Positions 1-7,565 of a DNA stretch of 64,000 nt are shown piece by piece. Location of the stretch: the NCBI GenBank assembly GCA_963754955.1, contig CAVWHY010000010.1, positions 1 through 64,000 of the forward strand, written 5' to 3'. How positions within the stretch are numbered: position 1 is the stretch's first letter; every line of letters begins with the position of its first letter. Under the pieces are notes generated by a model that made no database searches, was not told the origin of the DNA, and saw only the letters and a program-made list of their open reading frames with translations. A program made the translations under genes and the position numbers. The DNA is from CAVQJU01 sp963754955 (lineage in GTDB: Bacteria; Acidobacteriota; Vicinamibacteria; Vicinamibacterales; CAVVIG01).

Positions 1-406
1 GCTCCATCGCCTCAAGGCTGGGAAACTGCGTGACGCCAATCATGCGCGATCCTGTCGGCGTCGCTTCGAAGGTGAACTTCATCGCCGACGGCATGTTCTC
101 GTCCTCGGCGTTATCTTCGCCGTCTTGCGCCTCGAACGAGCTGATGGGATTCACCGCCGTGAACTTCCAGGAGCCGCTCCACCGTTCTCCCTTCGGCCCC
201 GTCAGGAAGTACTCGGCGCGGCCGCCCACTTTCATGTCGTGACGCGTGAACGTGGCGGGCCAGGTGGGTGGTCCCCAGAAGCGCTCGAGCTGACGAGCGT
301 CGGCGAAGGCGTCCCAGAGGCGTTGTTGCGGAACGGGATAGTCGCCCACGACGGTCAGGGTGAGCGTTGCGGCGTCTTTGGTGACGGAGGTCAGCGGCAT
401 ACTCAT
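1..406 (-). CDS. SRPBCC/AHSA1-type START-fold protein (3' end cut by window edge)
   Basis: The translation starts MSMPLTSVTKDAATLTLTVV and continues with the AHSA1-like pattern of a Trp before an aspartate-rich helix, then ERFWGPPTWPATFTRHD, the usual core of the activator-of-Hsp90-ATPase homologue (SRPBCC) family. This fold has a hydrophobic cavity; ligand unknown. About 135 residues are visible and the C-terminus is outside the window. The ATG overlaps the TGA of the upstream ArsR gene (ATGA), so the pair is translationally coupled. ArsR-SRPBCC pairs are a very common arrangement in which the regulator controls the START-fold gene. Confidence 0.85.
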   Translation of the reverse strand, partial: MSMPLTSVTKDAATLTLTVVGDYPVPQQRLWDAFADARQLERFWGPPTWPATFTRHDMKVGGRAEYFLTGPKGERWSGSWKFTAVNPISSFEAQDGEDNAEDENMPSAMKFTFEATPTGSRMIGVTQFPSLEAME

Positions 407-744
407 TTTCCTTTCGGTAGCAGAACGTCGTCGAGCTGCGCCATGCGCTGGCGCCAGATGGATTCGAAGTGGTCGAGGAGCTCGCCGGCGCGCTGGAGCC
501 GTGCGCGGTTGGTGGAGACCAGTTGCTCGCGGCCGTTTGCACGCTTTTGAATGAGACCCGCGCGCTCGAGCACGGCCACGTGCTTCTGGACGGCGGCGAA
601 GCTCATCTCGTACCGCGCGGCCAGATCGGACACGGATGGGGTTTCCGTGAGCGACCGCGCCAGGATGTCCCGCCGCGTGCCATCGGCCAGGGCACGGAAC
701 AGCTGGTTGAGCCCTTCGTCGTTCGCTTTACTACGTACAACCAT
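403..744 (-). CDS. ArsR-family winged-helix transcriptional regulator
   Basis: 113 residues from the ATG at 744. The family pattern is clear: LFRALADGTRRDILARSL near the start, then DLAARYEMSFAAVQKHVAVLERAGL as the DNA-binding helix-turn-helix and KRANGREQ as the wing. No cysteine pair of the classical metal-sensing type is visible, which fits the ArsR subgroup paired with SRPBCC proteins. An in-frame GTG at 762 exists, but the ATG at 744 gives the usual short N-terminus and lies inside a perfect inverted repeat that is probably its own operator. It is the first gene of a two-gene operon with the overlapping SRPBCC gene. Confidence 0.88.
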   Translation of the reverse strand: MVVRSKANDEGLNQLFRALADGTRRDILARSLTETPSVSDLAARYEMSFAAVQKHVAVLERAGLIQKRANGREQLVSTNRARLQRAGELLDHFESIWRQRMAQLDDVLLPKGK

Positions 745-756
745 TCGGTTGTACGT
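733..756. promoter_or_regulatory. Perfect inverted repeat, probable ArsR operator
   Basis: ACGTACAACC-attc-GGTTGTACGT: perfect 10-bp arms around a 4-base spacer. It spans the ATG of the ArsR gene. The position suggests autorepression that blocks transcription start, possibly of a leaderless or very short-leader mRNA. The link to this ArsR protein is inferred from location. Confidence 0.65.
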
Positions 757-762
757 TAACAC

Positions 763-1148
763 CGCGCGATCGCTTTGGCAAGGCGCGTGGCGAATCGCGG
801 GGCGACAGTCACGTCGCAGACAGAACTGTCCTGCGCTGCGCGGGATTCGTTAATTTTCCGTAAAGTCCGCCTGTCACGCGAAGTGGCTTCAACCGTTCGA
901 GTCGATCGGTTTGAGGGCCTGTCGCCCCGTGCGGCGGCCCGTTCCAGGGACTCAGAACGAGCGTTATACTTGCTGCAAGACGGGCTCGAATGCTGCGCCT
1001 TTCTCATGGGAAACGCCGCTACAATCAGGGCGTTGGTCTGCGCCGGGGCGCGCGGCATGCGGCGACACTCCGGCGGACGGTTGGCCGGCTTCTTTTCGGT
1101 GGCTGTGTGATGGCACCTGGTGCCGATCGCAAATTTACGGAGGCACAA
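763..1148. other. Intergenic region between divergent genes, no convincing gene
   Basis: This 386-bp stretch separates the divergent ArsR operon and the DUF6152 gene. It has open frames but none with family resemblance. TATACT at 965-970 and TACAAT at 1020-1025 resemble -10 boxes for rightward transcription, but neither has a good -35 box. A GGAGG-type ribosome site just before 1149 decides the start of the next gene. Confidence 0.5.
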
Positions 1149-1553
1149 ATGATTGGACGAGCTCTGGGATATGTCGTCGTGTGCGGGTGTCTGATGGCGG
1201 GTGCCTCGCTCCAGGCGCACCATTCGCTCGCCGGCGTCTACGACATGAAGGCGGAGAAGGAAATCGCGGGCACGCTGACCCTCATCAAGTTCGTGAACCC
1301 GCACGGATCGATGACGATCACCGTGAAAAATCCGGACGGCACGACGACCGACTGGACGTTCACGACCGGCTCGGCCACGACGCTCGCCGAACGCGGGATC
1401 AGCAAGGTCGGCCCGAATGCGCTCAAGGTGGGCGAACCGTTGACCGCGAAGTTCATCCCGGCGCGGAACGGGAATCCGTTGGGGTTCCTCAAGTCGATTA
1501 CGCGGGCGGACGGCAGCGTCCTGAATATCTCCAACGGTAACCCCAACGATTAG
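1149..1553 (+). CDS. DUF6152 family secreted protein
   Basis: 134 residues. The ATG at 1149 follows a cggagg ribosome site and gives a clean signal peptide (MIGRALGYVVVCGCLMAGAS, cleavage near LQA-HHS). The mature protein begins AHHSLAGVYD and continues with KEIAGTLTLIKFVNPHGSMTITVK, the hallmark of DUF6152: a secreted beta-rich domain of about 100 residues, common in Acidobacteria and Proteobacteria. Longer upstream starts would bury the signal peptide. The paired histidines at the mature N-terminus suggest metal binding, but no function is established. It precedes another secreted protein by 31 bp and is probably cotranscribed with it. Confidence 0.85.
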   Translation: MIGRALGYVVVCGCLMAGASLQAHHSLAGVYDMKAEKEIAGTLTLIKFVNPHGSMTITVKNPDGTTTDWTFTTGSATTLAERGISKVGPNALKVGEPLTAKFIPARNGNPLGFLKSITRADGSVLNISNGNPND

Positions 1554-1584
1554 TGGACTGCGCGCTCGATAACGGGAGATCAGT

Positions 1585-3384
1585 ATGGCTTCTCGCAAAA
1601 CAATGATGCGGACGAGTGTCGCACTCGCGGCAATTGTCACGATCACCGTGCCGTCCCTGTCGAGTGCTCAAGCTCGAGACGCGGCGCCGCCCGCAGGCGC
1701 CCAGGCTCCCGCACAGGGTCGGGGTGGTCGAGGCGGCCCGCCGCCCTACACTCCGGCAGCCGGCGCGAAAGACCTGAAGGCCGTCCTGTTCAACTGGGGC
1801 TGGTACATGGGCATGCTGCGGAGCAATGAGGAGTACGACGTCCTCATGACCCTCGAGTATCAGGGCAAGGGCACGGTGCAAGTGGACGGACAACCCTGCA
1901 ATGCGACGAAGTACCGGACCAGCATCACCTACCAGAAATCAGGGGAGCGGATCCAGATCACCGGCACGCGTCCCAATGGCCAGAGTTGCTCCAACATCGA
2001 AGTCCTCAGCGGAGCGTATGCCTGGAACGAAGACATTCCGGGTGCCGAACTCGTTCCGGGCCAGGGCAAAGCCACGCCGATGCCGGCAGCCGTCGAGGAG
2101 CGGATGATTCGCCTGTGGTCAGGCCCGCAGGGTGCGTTCAAGGCCGCCTTCGCCGGGACGGCGAACCCGCCGCCGATGACCCCCAGGCCGCAGCAGCTGC
2201 CAGCCGATGTGATGACGGTCGGCAAAACGTCTGTCGCGTGGGTTGGCAACAAGCCGGTGCTGACGTACCCGATCCCCGGCGTCCCCACGGCCACGGCGAC
2301 CGCCACGCTCGACGCCAAGTTCATGGCCGAGAGTGTCGTGGTGAAGAACGGCGCGAACACGTACGAGTTCACCTACAGCGATTACAAAGACTGGAACAAT
2401 CCGCTCAACCCGGCCGAGGCGTTGTACGCCGGCAGGATGACGGAGAAGAAGAACGGCACCGTCGCCCGCGACATCACGACGACGCTGACGGAAACGGCGC
2501 AGATGTATGTCACGGTGCCGGTTCCGGCAAGCGTCAAGGCGGCGATGAAGCCGACGAATCAGCCTCCCAACTGGACGTTGCCCAGCCAGCCGCCGGCCGC
2601 GCAGACTGCAGCCGTCGCCACGCCGCGGACGGCCGATGGAAAGCCGGATCTGACCGGAAACTGGGGGGGCGCCTTCAACCCGATCACCGGTGGCGGCACC
2701 CGCCGGTGTGGGCCAACGCAGACGAAGGTCAACTGCAACATCCCGATGGACAACTTCTGGGTGGACTACGAGTGGCTCTCGCCCTCGCGGTTTGGCGTCT
2801 GGGGGCATCCCGTTTACAAACCCGAGTTCTGGGACAAGATTCAGGAACTCGATCAGTGGACAAACAAGTACGACCCGGTCATGACGTGCCAGCCGCTGGG
2901 CATCCCACGACATGGCACGCCCCGGCGGATCATCCAGCAGGACAAAGACGTCATCTTCTTCTACGGGGCGAATGCCGACTACGGCGGCGGCAACGCGGAA
3001 TTCCGCGACATCCCGACGGATGGTCGCAAGCGGAACCCACGGAACGCGAGCCTCGCCACGTACTACGGGAACAGCATCGGCAACTGGGAAGGGGATACGC
3101 TCGTCATCGACTCCATTAATTTCGTCGATTCGACGTGGCTGGGACGCGGCGGCCTGCTGCACTCCAGCAGCATGCATATCATCGAGAAGCTCACGCGGGT
3201 CGGGAATGAAATCCGATACGAGATGACGATCGACGATCCGGAGATGTTCGTCGAGCCCTGGGTGATGGCGACGCGTGTCCTGCGTCCGGCGCAGGGGGCG
3301 TTCGCCGGCGACGGAATCCAGGCAGAGCGCGCCAATTGCGAGGTGTACGAAGAGGGCAACGTCACCAATCAGCTTCGACACTGA
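1585..3384 (+). CDS. Large secreted protein with C-terminal acidobacterial 'LTGNW' domain
   Basis: 599 residues with a signal peptide (about 1-29, ending SSAQA). The N-terminal 320 residues are beta-rich and unrecognised. After a Pro/Ala-rich linker, the C-terminal 250 residues start TADGKPDLTGNWGG and contain NSIGNWEGDTLVIDS and a TIDDPEMF segment. This pattern is widespread in secreted acidobacterial proteins of unknown function. The same C-terminal pattern occurs in the separate gene at 13111-13941. It lies 31 bp after the DUF6152 gene, on the same strand, and ends just before a strong hairpin. No catalytic motif is evident. Confidence 0.75.
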   Translation: MASRKTMMRTSVALAAIVTITVPSLSSAQARDAAPPAGAQAPAQGRGGRGGPPPYTPAAGAKDLKAVLFNWGWYMGMLRSNEEYDVLMTLEYQGKGTVQVDGQPCNATKYRTSITYQKSGERIQITGTRPNGQSCSNIEVLSGAYAWNEDIPGAELVPGQGKATPMPAAVEERMIRLWSGPQGAFKAAFAGTANPPPMTPRPQQLPADVMTVGKTSVAWVGNKPVLTYPIPGVPTATATATLDAKFMAESVVVKNGANTYEFTYSDYKDWNNPLNPAEALYAGRMTEKKNGTVARDITTTLTETAQMYVTVPVPASVKAAMKPTNQPPNWTLPSQPPAAQTAAVATPRTADGKPDLTGNWGGAFNPITGGGTRRCGPTQTKVNCNIPMDNFWVDYEWLSPSRFGVWGHPVYKPEFWDKIQELDQWTNKYDPVMTCQPLGIPRHGTPRRIIQQDKDVIFFYGANADYGGGNAEFRDIPTDGRKRNPRNASLATYYGNSIGNWEGDTLVIDSINFVDSTWLGRGGLLHSSSMHIIEKLTRVGNEIRYEMTIDDPEMFVEPWVMATRVLRPAQGAFAGDGIQAERANCEVYEEGNVTNQLRH

Positions 3385-3403
3385 GAACCGGCCACACGTA
3401 GTC

Positions 3404-3439
3404 GTCAAGGGACAGAGAGCACGCTCTCTGTCCCCTGAC
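3404..3439. repeat. REP-like palindromic hairpin
   Basis: GGGACAGAGAGC-ac-GCTCTCTGTCCC forms a perfect 12-bp stem. It extends outward by four more pairs (GTCA/TGAC) past one mismatch. The sequence resembles the extragenic palindromes mobilised by REP-associated tyrosine transposases. It lies 20 bp after a stop codon, so it could also act as a terminator, although no T-run follows. Only one copy is in the window. Confidence 0.5.
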
Positions 3440-3525
3440 TTAATTCTCACCCCATTGTTTCCAGCGCAACCCGCTTTCCAGTTTCGCAACAGACAACACG
3501 ACACTGATCGCTATCAGTCACGTTG

Positions 3526-3575
3526 GGATTGTAGTTTCGACGTCAGCTGCCTCAGACTATGCCTCATGCGTCGCC
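3526..3575 (+). repeat. 50-bp leader repeat, copy 1
   Basis: GGATTGTAGTTTCGACGTCA followed by a shared tail ending in TCGCC. It matches 5742-5791 at 46 of 50 positions, and all four differences are transitions. Both copies lie at the 5' end of an alpha/beta-hydrolase gene. This copy includes the ATG of its gene. Confidence 0.8.
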
Positions 3576-4591
3576 TCATCGCGTTGATTGTGACCGTGTT
3601 CACGATGATCGGTGGACGTGGCGCATTCGCCCAGGCGCCGGCGGGCCCGCCGTTTCCCCCACCTGGACGCCTCATTGACGTCGGAGGCTGGCGGCTCCAC
3701 TTGAACTGCAGTGGCGAGAGCAAACAAGGCCGGCCCACCGTCATTCTGGAATCGGGTCTTGGCGACTTTTCCGTCGAATGGAGCCTGGTCCAGCCGCGCA
3801 TCGCTCCGGTGGCGCGGGTGTGTTCGTATGATCGTGCGGGTGACGGTTGGAGCGACCTCGGCCCGCATCCCCGAACGCTGCATCAAATCGTCTACGAGCT
3901 TCATACGCTGCTCGAAAAAGCGAACGTGCGGCCCCCATACGTTCTCGTCGGCCACTCATATGGCGGCTGGCTCGTCCAGCTGTATGCCTCAGATTATCGG
4001 ACGCAAGTTGCCGGCCTGGTCCTCGTGGACCCCGGAGAGAGCGATCCCCTTCGCCTGACGGCGGATGGTTCGGCGAAGCGCGCCTCTCAGTTGCCAGCCT
4101 TGCGGGCGATCCCACCAGTACAGAAGGACAGCCCGCTGCGTGAGAGTGACGTGCCCCCGGACGCACTGCGGCAGATGAAGGCGGCGGCTGTCGAGGCGAG
4201 CCGGGACGCCAATCCAGATGAGCGCAAGAAACTGCCGGTCGAAGCGCAACAGATGCGGACCTGGACCCTTGGCCGCTGGCAGCACCAGGCCGCCGGGTCC
4301 AACCCGGTCGAGTTAGAAGAACTCGCCGCCCTTCGCGCAGACCATGCGAGGGACATGCATCCGCTGGGCGACGTTCCGTTGATTGTGCTGACCCGCGGAA
4401 TCGCTGACCTAAGCGGCGCGGATGCGGAGAGGTACGAACAGGAACATCGCAAGGATCATGCGGCACTGGCCGCGCTCTCGACGCGAGGAAAGTTGGTCAT
4501 CGCGGAGCGCAGTGGACACCATGTGCAGCTCGATCAGCCAGAACTGGTCGGAGAAGCCGTCAACGAGGCGCTGACCTCAATCAGCAGATGA
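3566..4591 (+). CDS. Secreted alpha/beta-hydrolase (serine type)
   Basis: 341 residues. The ATG at 3566 gives a signal peptide ending AFAQ; longer in-frame versions run back into the preceding gene and have no signal. Family marks: the oxyanion region VILESGLGDFSVEW, the nucleophile elbow GHSYGG with Ser about 131, and a C-terminal ERSGHHVQLDQPE that supplies the catalytic His. This is the acidobacterial/proteobacterial branch of small exported esterase-like hydrolases; substrate unknown. The start lies inside the 50-bp leader repeat shared with the hydrolase gene at 5829. Confidence 0.85.
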   Translation: MRRLIALIVTVFTMIGGRGAFAQAPAGPPFPPPGRLIDVGGWRLHLNCSGESKQGRPTVILESGLGDFSVEWSLVQPRIAPVARVCSYDRAGDGWSDLGPHPRTLHQIVYELHTLLEKANVRPPYVLVGHSYGGWLVQLYASDYRTQVAGLVLVDPGESDPLRLTADGSAKRASQLPALRAIPPVQKDSPLRESDVPPDALRQMKAAAVEASRDANPDERKKLPVEAQQMRTWTLGRWQHQAAGSNPVELEELAALRADHARDMHPLGDVPLIVLTRGIADLSGADAERYEQEHRKDHAALAALSTRGKLVIAERSGHHVQLDQPELVGEAVNEALTSISR

Positions 4592-4890
4592 CTGCCTCAC
4601 GCTGGTGAACGACGTCCTGTCCGCGCCGCCACGCGGGGGGTGGCGCTGAACAGCTGAAGCGCACCAGCCTGACCGTCGCGCGGACACTGGCCAACGCCTC
4701 CTTCGCACCGACGACGGCTCGCCGCCGCACGTTCGACGACTGAGCTGCTCGTTTCGCCTCGCGTCGGCCGTCCGAGGCTGACCCTGCCGTATCCGTTGAG
4801 CGCTTGCCGGTCGTGGCAACCAGGTTGCACGGCTCCCTGTGGTGACGCTTGCCTGAACCACAGGAGAACGAACCCGAGAAGGAGGGATGG
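4592..4890. other. Intergenic region, no gene seen
   Basis: About 300 bp between the hydrolase and the next small gene. No open frame here has recognisable family features. A strong ribosome site (ggaggg at 4881-4886) sits at its right end and selects the ATG at 4891. Confidence 0.5.
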
Positions 4891-5403
4891 ATGGCTTTGC
4901 TCGATCAGATTGGCGGATTGCTCCAACAGTATGCCGGGGCGAACTGGAATATCTCCCGGGATCAAGCCCGAAACGATTACGACACGATCGCGAGCGCGGT
5001 GCCGCACGATGTGCTCGGCTCTGTGATCGGGCCCGCGTTGAGCTCGTTGGGTCGGGAACAAGTACAAGAACGCATCGGCAACTCGGCGAGCGAAATGAGT
5101 CCGGCGGTCCGCGGGCAGTTCCTGCAGACGCTGCTGAATGCCGTTGGCAGCGGGGCAGGTAGCGTCGCCTCGATGCTCACGCAACTCGGAATCGATCGCA
5201 GCGTCGCGGCGAATCCGCAGCAAGCATCGCCGGATGACGTCGCGAAGGTGGCGGCGCATGTGCACGACACACGGCCCGACGCGTTCAATCAGGCGATGGG
5301 CTTTTTCAGTCAGCACCCGATATTGGTCAAGGTTCTCGGCACGATGGCCATCGCGAAGATCGCGCAGCACTTGTCCGCAAAGGCACCGCAACTCAACCGC
5401 TAG
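4891..5403 (+). CDS. Small helical protein of unknown function, weakly DUF937/YidB-like
   Basis: 170 residues from the ATG at 4891, five bases after ggaggg. An upstream in-frame ATG at 4849 lacks a ribosome site. The N-terminus MALLDQIGGLLQQYAG resembles the opening of YidB/DUF937 proteins; the rest is amphipathic helix with a Ser/Gly-rich turn (NAVGSGAGSVASMLTQLG). There is no signal peptide or membrane span. The gene ends 9 bp before a GlsB/YeaQ-family membrane gene, so the two probably form a stress-related operon. Function is not known. Confidence 0.65.
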   Translation: MALLDQIGGLLQQYAGANWNISRDQARNDYDTIASAVPHDVLGSVIGPALSSLGREQVQERIGNSASEMSPAVRGQFLQTLLNAVGSGAGSVASMLTQLGIDRSVAANPQQASPDDVAKVAAHVHDTRPDAFNQAMGFFSQHPILVKVLGTMAIAKIAQHLSAKAPQLNR

Positions 5404-5412
5404 GAGGTCATC

Positions 5413-5670
5413 GTGGGAATTCTCAGTTGGATTGTGCTCGGCGCGATCGCGGGATGGATTGGCAGCATGCTCGTCAACAGAACGGGCGAAGGCCTGTTCC
5501 GCGACATCGTCCTCGGAATCGTCGGCGGTGTGGTCGGTGGATGGATCTTCGCCGCGCTCGGCTCGACGGGGGTCACTGGCTTCAACCTCTGGAGTCTCTT
5601 CGTGGCGGTCGTCGGCGCCGTCGTGGTGCTTGCCTTGTACCATGCCGTCATCCGACGTTCGCACGCGTGA
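5413..5670 (+). CDS. GlsB/YeaQ/YmgE-family small membrane protein
   Basis: 85 residues, GTG start at 5413 behind an aggaggt ribosome site. The pattern MGILSWIVLGAIAGWIGSML, then DIVLGIVGGVVGGWIF, then a final span of Val/Ala residues gives the three short glycine-rich transmembrane helices of this family. Members are often induced by general stress and may form small inner-membrane oligomers; no activity is proven. It follows the preceding small gene by 9 bp. Confidence 0.9.
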   Translation: MGILSWIVLGAIAGWIGSMLVNRTGEGLFRDIVLGIVGGVVGGWIFAALGSTGVTGFNLWSLFVAVVGAVVVLALYHAVIRRSHA

Positions 5671-5741
5671 ATGGCGCGCTCGCGCGAACCCCACCGGGCG
5701 AGGACCGCATCCCCGATGATGTGACCGCTGCTCGTAAGGCC

Positions 5742-5791
5742 GGATTGTAGTTTTGACGTCAGCTGCTTCAGACTATGCCTCGTGTGTCGCC
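5742..5791 (+). repeat. 50-bp leader repeat, copy 2
   Basis: It matches 3526-3575 at 46 of 50 positions (four transitions) and begins GGATTGTAGTTTTGACGTCA. It ends 37 bp before the ATG of the second alpha/beta-hydrolase. It includes TTGACG at 5753-5758, which could be a -35 box. Confidence 0.8.
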
Positions 5792-5828
5792 CGCATCAAG
5801 TGCGAAGCGGGCGACACAAGGAGGCAAC

Positions 5829-7115
5829 ATGAAAGGCACGGCGACGCCAGGACTCTCGCGACGCGAGTTTCTCGCGGGCGCTTATGCGATCGGAGGCGCG
5901 GCGATCGCGTCGGCTGCTGCACCGAGGCAAATCACGACGACGGCGCCGTTCGAGAAGCTGCCGCCGTACGGCAACAACACGTTGCCCCCGGGCGTCTCAC
6001 CGCGGCTCGTGCGGAACGTGAATGGCCTGACCGTCAACATGCTCGAGGCGGGAGCGCAGGGGCAGCCTCTCGTCCTGCTGCTCCATGGATTTCCGAACCT
6101 GGGGTACAGCTGGCGCAAAGTGATGCCGGCACTCGCCAACGCGGGTTACTACGTGGTCGCGCCGGACTGCCGCGGGTTTGGGCGCACGGTTGGCTGGGAC
6201 AGGTCCTGGGCCGCGGATCCCACGGCGTTCCTGACCCTCAACATGGTGCGCGACCAGATCGCGCTCGTGTATGCCCTCGGCTACCGGAAGGCGGAGCTCA
6301 TCGTCGGGCACGATCAAGGTCAGCTCATTGCCACGTATGCCGCCATCGTTCGGCCCGACATGTTTCTGCGCCTGACGACGGTTTCGTCGGCGGGCGGCGC
6401 GCCGCCATCGTTCCCTTTCGCCGGCACGGCAAGAACACCCGCGTACACCACCGCGGAACTTGACGCGGAGTTCGCGAAGCTCAGTCCGCCGCGCCGCGAC
6501 TACCAGGATTACTGGGCCAGCAGGCAGGCCGATGAAGACATGAAGCACATGCCCCAGAGCATGAGCGACTTTTTTCGCGCGTTCTATTACATGAAGGGTG
6601 GCGAGTTTCCCGGCAACCAGAACCTGACGCCCTTGCTGCCGATGCCGACCGCGAGAGAGGCAGCGGCGGAGAACGCGCGGATGCCGGAGTACTACGTGAT
6701 GCGAAGGGATCGTGGCATGCCGGCCACGATGGCGGCGTACATGCCGTCGAAGGAGTACATCGCGAACTGCAAGTGGTTCACGCAGGCGGAGTGCGATGTC
6801 TACGGGCAGGAATACGACGCCTCAGGGTGGACCGGGGCGCTGCACAATTACCGGCACCGCCGGACCGCGTTTCCGGCCAACACGGCCGAGCAACTCACGT
6901 TCTCGGGAAGGACCATCGACGTCCCCGCCCAGTTCCTTGCGGGTCAGCAGGACTGGGGCGCCAACCGCATCGCGGGAGGCGCTGGGGGCGCCGGAAAGAC
7001 CGGGTACACGAAATTCAGCGGAGTGCAGCTGGTGGATCGCGCCGGCCACTGGCCTCAAGAGGAACAGCCGGGAATCGTGAGCGAGCATCTGATCGGTTTC
7101 GTGAAGTCTACGTGA
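5829..7115 (+). CDS. Tat-exported epoxide-hydrolase-like alpha/beta-hydrolase
   Basis: 428 residues. The ATG at 5829 follows an aaggaggc ribosome site and gives a twin-arginine signal (LSRREFLAGAYAIGGAAIA). The catalytic core has HGFPNLGYSW (oxyanion region), APDCRGFG, and a nucleophile elbow GHDQG with Asp about 162 instead of Ser. Asp is the nucleophile of epoxide hydrolases and haloalkane dehalogenases. The C-terminal DRAGHWPQEEQP supplies the His. It is longer than a typical family member because of a large cap (roughly 220-340). Substrate unknown. It shares the 50-bp leader with the hydrolase at 3566. Confidence 0.85.
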   Translation: MKGTATPGLSRREFLAGAYAIGGAAIASAAAPRQITTTAPFEKLPPYGNNTLPPGVSPRLVRNVNGLTVNMLEAGAQGQPLVLLLHGFPNLGYSWRKVMPALANAGYYVVAPDCRGFGRTVGWDRSWAADPTAFLTLNMVRDQIALVYALGYRKAELIVGHDQGQLIATYAAIVRPDMFLRLTTVSSAGGAPPSFPFAGTARTPAYTTAELDAEFAKLSPPRRDYQDYWASRQADEDMKHMPQSMSDFFRAFYYMKGGEFPGNQNLTPLLPMPTAREAAAENARMPEYYVMRRDRGMPATMAAYMPSKEYIANCKWFTQAECDVYGQEYDASGWTGALHNYRHRRTAFPANTAEQLTFSGRTIDVPAQFLAGQQDWGANRIAGGAGGAGKTGYTKFSGVQLVDRAGHWPQEEQPGIVSEHLIGFVKST

Positions 7116-7210
7116 GCGATCGTTTACGAGACTGGAGCGTGATCGCCGCGATGGCACACACGTGTTAACATCCGCGCGCACGAGGACATGCGGTCGTACA
7201 AAAGGAATCC

Positions 7211-7525
7211 ATGAAATACATGCTCACCTGGTCCGAACGGTCTCAAGGTTCACCGATCGAATACGAGAACGCCCAAAAACGGATTCTGGAGGTGTTCACG
7301 CAATGGAAGGCACCTGCCAATTTCAAGATCGAGTTATTCGTCATTCGGGTGGGTGACTGGGGCGGGTACATGATGCTGGACTGCGATGAGCCGGCGGCGG
7401 TTCACAAGTTCTGCTCGATGTTGCCTGCATTTGTCTTTGAGGCCCGCCCCGTGATTCCCATCGAGGACGCTGTCCGGGTCGAGCTCGAAGCCATGAGCTT
7501 TCGTGATCGGCTCAAGACAAAATGA
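7211..7525 (+). CDS. DUF3303 family protein
   Basis: 104 residues with the family opening MKYMLTWSERSQGS and the later blocks FKIELFVIRVGDWGGYMMLD and VFEARPVIPIEDA. DUF3303 is a small cytoplasmic ferredoxin-like (alpha/beta) fold without a known activity. A ggaa-type ribosome site precedes the ATG. It stands alone between the Tat hydrolase and the broken PQQ dehydrogenase. Confidence 0.85.
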   Translation: MKYMLTWSERSQGSPIEYENAQKRILEVFTQWKAPANFKIELFVIRVGDWGGYMMLDCDEPAAVHKFCSMLPAFVFEARPVIPIEDAVRVELEAMSFRDRLKTK

Positions 7526-7565
7526 AGCGGCGAGGCGACGCGCGAAGACACGCGTTGGACCGCTG

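Noticed and set aside
2119..3504. 461-codon open frame on the minus strand
   Set aside because: Antisense to the secreted 599-residue protein; no recognisable domain, composition typical of a shadow frame.
4849..4890. Earlier ATG for the small helical protein
   Set aside because: It lacks a ribosome site, whereas the ATG at 4891 follows ggaggg at ideal spacing.
3385..5830. Integron-like cassette array suggested by the repeated leader
   Set aside because: The repeats lack paired GTTRRRY/RYYYAAC core sites, and no integrase gene is present.
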